A stretch of 64,000 nucleotides of DNA from positions 15,865,430 through 15,929,429 of the forward strand of contig CM029660.1 in assembly GCA_017311315.1 (NCBI GenBank). The letters run 5' to 3'. This document shows, piece by piece, positions 56,302 through 64,000 of the stretch; the first letter of the stretch is position 1; each line of letters begins with the position of its first letter. This stretch comes from Dendrocalamus latiflorus (Eukaryota; Streptophyta; Magnoliopsida; Poales; Poaceae). Under the pieces are notes generated by a model. That model had not been told where the DNA came from, did not search any database, and saw only the letters and a list, made by a program, of their open reading frames with translations. The position numbers were made by a program, and so were the translations under genes.

Positions 56302-56586
56302 AGCTCGGCGCCAAGATCCACGGCTCCGAGGTCGGAGCCACGAGTCACGGCGCCGAGCTCGGAGCCGTGGATCACGGCGCCGAGCTTCTGCCACGTCGGC
56401 ACCACGCGGGTCGCCACGCTGGTGCCGGCCTGGGGCCTCGGAGCCATGGATCACGGCGCCGAGACGTGTTACCTCGGCGCCGTGATCCACGGCTCCGACC
56501 CCCTGGGTCCAAAAACGGAATTAAAACCACCAGGGGTCTAAATGTGAATATTTTTCAAAAAAAGGGCTTAAATACAAAAAATTCGG
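56302..56586 (-). repeat. right terminal inverted repeat of the MULE (285 bp)
   Basis: The exact inverse of 49165-49449 as far as I can read. The same peptides are encoded by both. Confidence 0.95.
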
Positions 56587-56700
56587 TAAAAACAGCATCA
56601 ACAGTTTTACGTATGAATTTTGCAAGAACCAATACAACTCCTTTAAAACTCCAAATTCTGATTCAAGCCGATGAGCAGCTTGTGATTTTTGTAATACCTA
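56587..56700 (-). pseudogene. copia-A pol, part 1 (right of the MULE)
   Basis: Read leftward this gives LAKFIRKTVDAVF, which joins in frame and in sense with IGYALNSNYDKF at 49164. Positions 56587-56595 are the right target duplication. Upstream copia sequence is not recognisable beyond about 56700. Confidence 0.75.
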
Positions 56701-57028
56701 AGCCCTAGTGATGGGTACGTAATCCCAGCCGGGCCTGCACTCAAAGTGTAATTTGCACTATTAGCTTAGCCTTTTTTTCTTTCCAATTCATCGTTAGGAG
56801 TTTGTTTCGTAAGTTATGTTCTCCTCTAATGCATTTGCGTGACTTTTCCAACTAATAAATCGGAGGATGACTATGAAAGTTATTTCCCCCTTCCTCGGAA
56901 TTAGCGTGCGTCCCTGATACATAAAATAAAGACGAAGGAATCTTAACAGCAAAGCATTAGAGTAACCACGGTAGGAGATTACGCTACTGAAATGTGAGCT
57001 TGATGCAAATGAACATAGACAAGCTAGT
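56701..57028. other. intergenic, no gene seen
   Basis: No ORF or repeat recognised. Confidence 0.4.
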
Positions 57029-58049
57029 AATTTTTTTTAAATAATTCATTTTTATTCGAAATAACAGAAATATACCCGCGTAAAATTTTTTTACAGGAAT
57101 GGGTTCCAATCGCCTAACCGTTAGGCGACTGGAACTTGTCGCCCAACGGTCGCGTGACACGAATGTAGTCGGTGGGCCATTGGGTGACATAATTGCATTC
57201 ACCAAACGGTGGGGCGACGGGATGCTGTCGCCCAACCGTTGGGCGACTGCAGTGTCCAATCGCCTAACCGCTCGGCAACTGGACATGATATATATTTGAC
57301 CGCTCGGCCGAACCCCCGGCCGAGTGGCCGATTCCAGTATAGCGCGCTCGCGAGGAGAGAAGAGAAAGAAAAAAAGAAGAGAAGAGAGGAGAGGAGATGA
57401 GCACGGGGACTGGCTGAATCATGTGTCGCACCATGTCCCACCTCCTTAGAGTGCGACCAAGGCGACTGACTTAGGGGGTGATCTGCACGCGCACACCTCG
57501 AGTGGCCTGAGGCTAGACCCCGTTGGACAGACAAGCCGACACTTCGGCGGCACTATCTTCTCACCATGCATAGGTTGCATACTAACCTTTTTTTGCTTCA
57601 CAGGCTCAGCAATGCTGGACTACTACCTCTCACCCGGATGGTGCAGGCCACAGATGAGGACGCTCTGGCACTAGCTGCGCTCGGGGACGACAACAACACT
57701 CGGCCTCGCCAGCTTTTTAGATCGACATGACAACACTACACCTCCTCAGCTTTTCAGACCGAAAAGACATGACTCTGCAAACTATGATGAGACAACTCTC
57801 TACACCGTGCCAACTCTTTGGCTTATAAAATGAGGTGGAAGAGATATGGTAGAAAACACTGCATAAGCAAACCCAACAATACACCAGAGCTTGGTTAACC
57901 ACGTCAGGATGGATAAGATGCAGAAAAAGCAATAGGACAAGATAGTGAAGCAATGGGAGGAGACCCGTGAACTAGTAAGGTCTGCTGTGGCCCGTGATGA
58001 ACAAGCAAGGGCCACGGTGGCCTGAGGAGAACAAGCAGAGCGTGCCAGG
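57029..58049 (+). mobile_element. MULE left end with mobile-domain gene remnant
   Basis: The end matches the 19880 MULE: TAAATAATTCATTTTTATTCG, ATAACAGAAATATACCCG, TTTTTTTACAGGAATGGG, then GTCGCCCAACCGTTGGGCGA-type repeats (57105-57270), a TATA-like GATATATATTTGACC and a GA-rich leader (57350-57395). A broken plus-strand reading at 57600-58045 (TRELVRSAVARDEQARATVA) resembles the C-terminal helix of MULE-borne mobile-domain proteins. It is cut on the right by the copia-B LTR at 58050. Confidence 0.65.
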
Positions 58050-59512
58050 TGTTGGAAATTAAGTAATTTCAGCAATAGTTTTAATTTAATTCTAGATTTA
58101 AGCTTGAGCAGCAGAACCATATTCCAACATACTTCATATGACAATAGAATCAACAGTAGATATTTAAGCATAGAAATATTACTCAATTCATATGAAGAAA
58201 AGAATATGCATAATACCAAGAACATGTGAGCTCTGAAATCTAACATAATGCACAGATTAATGATTGAATTTTTGCTCTCAGTTTGAGGAGATGCATAAGT
58301 TATTAGAAACTTGGCCTTCTATAACTCTTTGTTAATTTTTCACGATCACAGTGACAATTTTTGCAAAATCTGCTAGTTTGACTTCAGTTAATATTACCTC
58401 AGTATAGTACCAATATCAAAAGCATACAAAATTAACAAATTCTGATAGAAAATAATCACTTGAATCAGACCAATGCTACTATAGTAATAACATACAGGTT
58501 CGGCAATTACAAAAGCATCATGTACACATATATTGTCTTCAAGATCTAACAACAGTACATAATACTGAGTAGGATGACATTATAAACAATTGATAGTGTT
58601 GCAAACTACACTTAAACAGAGATAATCAACTAGAATATACAGAATCGAACTAGCATAATGAGTCTAACATGCCACTATGATATCAATTTGACAAAGTTCC
58701 TCATCGACCAATCAAAGCCCACAAACTATTATGCAAAGTCCTCCCAGAGCTAGAGATTATCACAAATATCAGAGATATCAAAGAGATATACAACACTAGC
58801 ACAACTAACATTTGCATAATAGAAATTATAAAACACAAATAAAGCTCACTATACAGTGGTAGTCTTAAACCACTGAGAAGCCCACAGGGCCCAATCTTCA
58901 CAAATCAGTACTCACCAAATATATGAAGCTGAAGTGCAAGTAGATGCCACTCAAAGACAACAAGAAGAACACTCTTGTCGCGCACACAAGGATCAAGAGA
59001 TGAGTCCTCCCTTCTGCGCAACAGAAGTCGACGCAAAAAAGACACCAAAGCTCCAATGCAGTCACAAGGACCACAGAAATCAAGGCAAAATCAAGCCGAC
59101 GAGCGCACTGTCGCTCTGCCCCAAGTCTCGAATTGATAGCAAAACTAGTTGCCTCCAATCAACTTTGGATCTACTAGTTATTTACCTTTTAATTTCTCTA
59201 CCAAATCAACTTGCTCGGCTCGACTTATGAAAGGAAAGGCACCACCGAGAAGAGGGGAAAAGAAGCGGCGCTGGTCAACCACCTCAAGCCCCACCTGTGC
59301 CCAGGAGGCGAGAAGATCGGGACGTGGCCGATGATGCTGAACGGCCGCCACATCGTCTGCTAGACGAATGAGTAGAGGCACTCAAGAAAAGGGGATGGAG
59401 AATTCAATATGCACTACTGGATCAAAACAAGCAGCCGAGCCTTACCCCTTCCTCTCCAACCTCTTACATGTGGGCCTATAGCAATTTAGGCAAATTACCA
59501 AAATGCCCATCA
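58050..59512 (-). repeat. copia-B 3' LTR (about 1.46 kb)
   Basis: The left boundary TGTTGGAAATTAAG is repeated at 63910, the start of the other LTR, and the two stay alike to the window end. The inner boundary is placed at 59512 because a purine-rich tract (GGTGGGGAT on the minus strand) directly precedes TGATGGGC there. That edge is less certain than the outer one. Confidence 0.7.
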
Positions 59513-60054
59513 ATCCCCACCAATTTACCTCAATGTGCGACATAGTATACTTCTTGAAAGTCAAATGTTCGATATACAATTATTCGACATGGGTACCTTT
59601 CCTGTTTGAACCCAATGCCTAGCAACTCAAGTTATGACTCTACACAAGCAAAAGGAGGACTACACCTTGATCCAGCGCCTTGGTGTGAGAGCTTTCACTT
59701 AAACTGCACTCTGTACAGGGCAGTCGAACTACATCTCTCGGCTTGAAATGTTACGGTCATGTTCCCGTATCTTTTCATGAGTATTTAAGAAAGCATACCC
59801 ATACTCTCTTTTGATCACGACCCCATGACCATACTCACATAGGTGAATTCTACAGGGAACTCTGTAGGAAAGTTCCCATTGGCATATAGGATATCGAATT
59901 CATTAAGAGCTACTGCTCAACCTGCCATACAGTTTAGAGTACTGCAACTAATGGGACTATAAGATGTACTCTCAGTCTTTTACAGTTTGTTTTCCTAGAG
60001 CCTAGTTCACAGGATTTTCGCTCTTCTAGGATATGTTACCACCGTTCAAGACCA
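59513..60054. other. copia-B 3' non-coding internal region
   Basis: Lies between the pol stop and the 3' LTR. No ORF. Confidence 0.6.
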
Positions 60055-62520
60055 TCAAACGGGTATGAGCCCTATTCCCTTTGATGCTGTAAGAATAACC
60101 TTATGTGCCATTTCTTTAGTGAAAGGATCAGCTAGATTCCTTTTAGACTGGATGTATTCCGCAGTGATTATTTGGCATGCCGTACTGACTTATGTTGCCT
60201 CTTAATATGTTTGGAGGACTTCATGTTGTCTTTCCTACTTTTCACCTTAACCAGAACGGTTTGGTTATCTTAGTAGGTTAAGACAGCCGGTATTGGCTTC
60301 TCCAATATCAGTAAGTCAGAAAGAAGCTCTTTGAGCCATACTACCTCTAATACTACCGAGTCAAGAGCTACTAGCTCAGCCTCCATGGTGGACTATGTAA
60401 AGATATTCTGTTTAGAAGACTTCCACACAACAACCCCACCCGTTAGAGTGAATACATAACCACTTATAGCCTTCATATCATCTGAATTACTGATCCAGTT
60501 AGAATCACTGAATCCTTCAAGGACTGTCGGATAGCCAGTATAATGTATCCCCAAATTCTTGGTTTCTTTTAGATACCTAAGTATCCTTTCTAGTGTTGTC
60601 CAATGATCATTCCCTGGATTGGCTGTGTATCAGCTCAATCTGCTTACAGCATATGAGGCGTCAGCCTCGTTGCACTAGTTAAATAAATCAAGGATCCAAT
60701 TATTTATGAATATTTAAGCTAGTCTTTTCCATGTACAGTGTTTTTATGTAGCTTTGCATTTGGATTATAGGGTGTGCCTACAGGGTTAGCATCCATGAAT
60801 CCAAAATGGTTCAAGATATTATCCACATAATGAGATTGTATTAAGGTAATCCCATTCTCACTCTTTAATAGCTTGACGTTAAGAATAACATCAGCTTCTC
60901 CAAGGTCTTTCATGTCAAAGTTCTGGAAGAGGAACAACTTGGTTTTATTTATAGCATCCATGTTGGTCCCGAACAGTAGTATGTCATCCACGTAAAGACA
61001 TGGGATAACACCTTCACTCTCACTAAATCGATAGTATACACACTTATCAGCTTCATTTACACAAAAACTAACTGAAGTTAATATATTATCAAATTTTTCA
61101 TGCCATTGCTTGGGAGCTTGTTTTAGACCGTACAAAGATTTAACCAAGCGACATACTTTACTCTCTTGCCCTTTAGCTACAAAACCATTAGGTTGTTGCA
61201 TATAAATCTCCTCATCCAACTCCCCATTTAGGAAAGCGGTCTTAACATCCATTTGATGCACTTGGAGTTTAAATGCAGTAGCTAGTGCTAAAAGCACGTG
61301 GATTGTGGGTAGTTGAGCCATAGGCGAATATGCATCAAAATGATCTTTACCCTCCTTTTGCGCAAAACCCTTAGCCACTAAATGAGCCTTGTACTTTTCA
61401 ATAGTACCATCGGGTTTACGCTTTTTTTTGAAGATCCATTTGTAGCCCACTGGCTTATATCCATTTGGAAAATCAGTAATCTCCCAAGTTCTATTAGCTA
61501 TGATGGAATCCATCTCGCTACGGACTGCATCCTTCTAGTACTCCGTATCTAGGGATGCGTATGCCTGTGAAATGGTACGTGGTTCATCATCCACAAGGCA
61601 GGTGACAAAATCATTGCCCAAAGACTTTTCAGTCCTCTATCTCTTACTCCTCCTCAACTTCATTTCAGGAGCTGTGTCATCCACACTAGGAGGAATAGAG
61701 TGTTCATAAGAACCATTAGGCATAATGACTTCATTTTCTCTCATAGGAAATACATTCTCAAAGAACGTCACATCACGAGATTCTATAAGGACATTATTAG
61801 CGATATCGCTAACCTTGGATTTGACCACTAGAAATCTGTACGCTGTGCTGTGATGGGCATATCCTAGAAAGACACAATCAACAGTCTTGGGACCAAGTTT
61901 TCTTTTCTTCGGCAAAGGCACATGCACTTTTGCAAGACAGCCCCAAGTGTGAAGAAAGGACATGCTAGGTTTTCTCCCCTTCCATCCTTCATAAGGTGTT
62001 TCCTCACTATTTTTGGAGGCACCCTATTTAAAACATAGTTAGTTGTGAGAACTACCTCACCCCACTATGAGTCCGACATACCTGAACTCTGTAATGTGGC
62101 ATTCACCAAGTCACAAAGAGTCTGGTTCTTTCATTTGGCTACTCTATTTGATTGGGGAGAATACGGTGGAGTAACTTCATGAATTATTCCACCTTTTTCA
62201 CAGAACTGGGAGAATTCCTTAGGTACATATTCACCTCCATGGTCTGATCTTAACTGTTTGATTTTCTTTTCTAGTTGATTTTTCACCTCAGCCTTGTATA
62301 TTCTAATGTGTTCTAGTGCTTCATCTTTTGACTTAAGTAAGTAAACATAACAATACTTAGTCACATCATCAATGAGAGTAAACATATAACACTTGCCACC
62401 TTTAGTTAAAATACTATTCATCTCACGATGATCCGAATGTATTAACTCAAGTGGAGAAGTGTCTCGCCTCTCAATGCTATCAAAAGGTTTTCGAGGCTGC
62501 TTTACTTGCACACACTTCAC
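60055..62520 (-). pseudogene. copia-B pol: integrase, RT, RNase H
   Basis: 62131-62520 is the integrase core (PLELIHSDHREM with the first catalytic D, LRSDHGGEYVPKEFSQFC, TPPYSPQSNRVAK). 61637-61963 is the linker (WGCLAKVHVPLPKKRKLG, CVFLGYAHHSTAYRFLVV, VTFFENVFPM). 60719-61513 is an uninterrupted RT segment (YKWIFKKKRKPDGTIEKYKA, MDVKTAFLNGELDEEIYMQ, LYGLKQAPKQWH, CLYVDDILLF). 60055-60700 is RNase H in broken frames (SRLSRYTANPG, STMEAELVALDS, NLADPFTKEMA), ending in a TGA at 60055-60057. Stops lie between the segments. Confidence 0.9.
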
Positions 62521-63480
62521 ACTTTGAGTCTCTCATGCTTATAACTTTGAATTAAATTTATTTTGCTTAACTGCTTTATAGCTTTAAAATTAACATGACA
62601 TAAACGAGAGTGCCAAATATCATGAGCTTTATTACAATGAATAACATTAAAAATGTTTGGATTATTGGAATCAAGAACGATAAGTGGAACATGCCTCCGC
62701 TTTCATAGCCTTTTTCCACAAAAGTACTAAATTTGGTCAACACGACCTTATTAGACTAAAAAACAAGTTTTATTCCTTACCTACAAAGCATAGACCCACT
62801 AATAAGATTACAAAACATTGTAGGCACAAATAGTATGTCTCCAAGGGTGAGCGTCTTGCCGGAAGTGAGCTTTAAGCAGACCTTGCCAATCCCACGTACT
62901 GTATCAGCGGCACTGTTACCCATTAGGACGGAGCAACCAACATCACCCTGAAATGAAGAGAAACATGAACAATCATCACAGACATGTCTAGTTGCACCTG
63001 TATCAATCCACTAATCAATTGATGAATTTATCGTAAAGGCTTGAGGTACATACCCATCTGAGACGGGATTGGCTATAGCCACATTGGCTTTGCCTTACTC
63101 TTGTGCTGATCTAGAGATGGTCCCTTGCCTTTACGGTCATGGCACTTGCTGGCCTTATGGCCTTCCTTGCCACACACGTAACAGGTAAAGACCACCTTCT
63201 TCTTCATTGGCTGGATCTTAGGTTTGTTCTAGGGATGGTTCTTGATCTTCTTCCCATTGCTCTTAAAGTTCTTGACCTCCACCTGGTGGGGTTGGACATG
63301 GGACTTTTCATTACTGTAGGCCCTGGCAAGCTCCTCCACATTAATTGCACCTGACAATTCATTAATTGTCATGCGCTCCTTAATGTGTCTCTGAGCGGTC
63401 ACAAAGTCTCGCAACGAAGGCGGTAACTTGGCCAATTTCACATTTACTTGAAAACCCTTTGGCAGGAGACAGTCGTACTG
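62521..63480 (-). pseudogene. copia-B protease and Gag zinc knuckle
   Basis: The knuckle CYVCGKEGHKASKC (CCHC) lies at about 63145-63190. A protease-like WIDTGATRHVCDD lies near 62985-63020, followed by VLMGNSAADTVRGIG and GDILFVPTMFCNL. 63229-63441 is Gag (LRDFVTAQRHIKERMTINEL). Stops separate the parts. Confidence 0.8.
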
Positions 63481-63501
63481 ATTTAAATTACATACATGGA
63501 G

Positions 63502-63885
63502 CTATAGCTCATAGAGCTGCTCCATCACCGACCGTCCCTCTACCATCTTGTAATTCAAGTAATTGGCAGTAATGAAAGACTCATTCCCATTATTCCCTTC
63601 TGAATACTTTTCATTCAGCTCATCCCATAGCTTTTTGGCCTTCGTGAAGTTGACATAGACATCGAAAAGCCGGTTCGATAGGATGGCCAACAATCTAGCC
63701 AAATCTGAGTGGTTCGCGTCCTCCCAACGAGTTTTAGCCTTACCTTCTAAAGGAAGCACTGGTGGATCTAAGATGATCCTAAACAATTTGAGATCAACCA
63801 GCCACAACTTTGTCTTAGCTTGCCAACGCTTAAAGTTTGTGCCGTCAAAGACTTTCGGTTTAACGAAATCAGAGGATGAAGCCAT
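63502..63885 (-). CDS. copia-B Gag N-terminal segment
   Basis: The ATG at 63885 opens MASSSDFVKPKVFDGTNFKR, then LSNRLFDVYVNFTKAKKLWD, and ends at a stop after MEQLYEL (63502). This is the copia UBN2-type gag. Intact Gag continues into LPPSLRDFV at about 63420, so the frame is truncated by a nonsense change and the segment is part of a dead gene. The start codon lies only about 25 bp inside the LTR edge. Confidence 0.75.
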   Translation of the reverse strand: MASSSDFVKPKVFDGTNFKRWQAKTKLWLVDLKLFRIILDPPVLPLEGKAKTRWEDANHSDLARLLAILSNRLFDVYVNFTKAKKLWDELNEKYSEGNNGNESFITANYLNYKMVEGRSVMEQLYEL

Positions 63886-63909
63886 TTCAACACAATTGGT
63901 TTTCTGGAT

Positions 63910-64000
63910 TGTTGGAAATTAAGCAATTCTAGTAATAGTTTTATTTTAATCTCAGATTTAAGCATGAGCAACTGAACCATATTCCAACATACTTCATATG
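63910..64000 (-). repeat. copia-B 5' LTR, partial
   Basis: Starts TGTTGGAAATTAAGC and follows the sequence of 58050-58140 with few differences (for example the AAGCATGAGCAACTGAACC stretch). It is cut by the window edge. Confidence 0.85.

Larger units (their letters stand above)
49165..56586. mobile_element. complete MULE with MURA and two GRF zinc-finger genes (7422 bp)
   Basis: Bounded by 9-bp duplications TAAAAACAG and by 285-bp inverted repeats that I could not tell apart base by base. Order from left: inverted repeat, two diverged direct repeats, GRF gene A (minus), two minisatellites, GRF gene B (plus), MURA transposase (minus, convergent with B), a GC-rich array, inverted repeat. It was inserted into copia-A pol. 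The identical ends and exact duplications point to recent movement. MURA has a nonsense codon and an apparent frameshift, so this copy may now depend on a sister element. Confidence 0.95.
58050..64000 (-). mobile_element. copia-B LTR retrotransposon, partial in window
   Basis: A minus-strand copia element: gag (right), protease, integrase, RT, RNase H (left), then the 3' LTR. The 5' LTR starts at 63910 and leaves the window. Coding regions are interrupted by several stops, so it is defective although still well recognisable. It is inserted into the MULE that begins at 57029. Confidence 0.9.

Noticed and set aside
55801..56541. 200-aa frames rich in Pro or Gly/Arg at the right MULE end
   Set aside because: They read through a minisatellite and the terminal inverted repeat; the same peptides appear at the left repeat (49261-49503).
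58050..58131. 82-bp unit TGTTGGAA...TTCCAACA as a complete tiny LTR
   Set aside because: The ends are inverted, but similarity to the other LTR continues beyond this point to the window edge, so it is only the tip of a longer LTR.
63885..63910. Primer-binding site of copia-B
   Set aside because: The 25 bp between the LTR edge and the gag ATG contain no match to the usual initiator-Met PBS, so none is annotated.

Overview
This is a stretch of plant nuclear DNA, almost certainly from a grass (Poaceae), and probably panicoid. The signs are a very GC-rich NAC gene with plant introns, grass-type CACTA, Mutator-like (MULE), hAT, copia and gypsy elements packed around it, and dense nested insertion. 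I found one host gene I am confident in: a NAM/CUC2-like NAC transcription factor (42350-44518, + strand, three coding exons, 358 aa) with a miR164 target site in its last exon. I recognised no tRNA, rRNA, CRISPR array or bacterial-type operon. Nearly everything else is transposable element.

Layout. 1-1.6 kb: a gypsy RNase H scrap and an LTR-like remnant. 1.62-5.89 kb: a complete non-autonomous CACTA element (3-bp duplication ACG) with an intact accessory ORF and two large hairpins. 7.58-17.64 kb: a complete young gypsy element (TCCTA duplication) with 3.8-kb LTRs, an intact gag and almost no pol. 18.27-19.14 kb: a solo LTR (TTCGA duplication). 19.9-22.0 kb: a decayed MULE, followed by several MITEs. 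24.9-31.7 kb: a larger CACTA element with a decayed TNP2 transposase and a tandem triplication, cut on its right by a plant-mobile-domain MULE fragment (31.7-33.4 kb). 33.7-37.5 kb: MITEs, a large imperfect inverted repeat and gene-like debris. 37.7-41.7 kb: two abutting hAT elements. 42.0-44.8 kb: the NAC gene. 46.3-56.7 kb: an old copia pol gene on the minus strand, split by a small CACTA element, a MITE and a 7.4-kb MULE. 57.0-58.05 kb: a MULE end. 58.05-64 kb: a copia element on the minus strand that runs out of the window.

The most interesting unit is the MULE at 49165-56586. It has exact 9-bp duplications (TAAAAACAG), 285-bp terminal inverted repeats that look identical by eye, a nearly intact MURA transposase gene, and two further genes. 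Each of these two encodes a GRF-type zinc finger followed by a coiled coil. They have the same two-exon design and face away from each other across two minisatellite arrays. They look like a paralogous accessory pair belonging to the transposon.

The second theme is a roughly 180-aa helical protein encoded near the left end of both larger CACTA elements. It has its own TATA box and is transcribed outward. It is intact in one element and carries two nonsense codons but no frameshift in the other. All function statements for these transposon accessory proteins are inference. Element boundaries and target duplications were read directly from the sequence.
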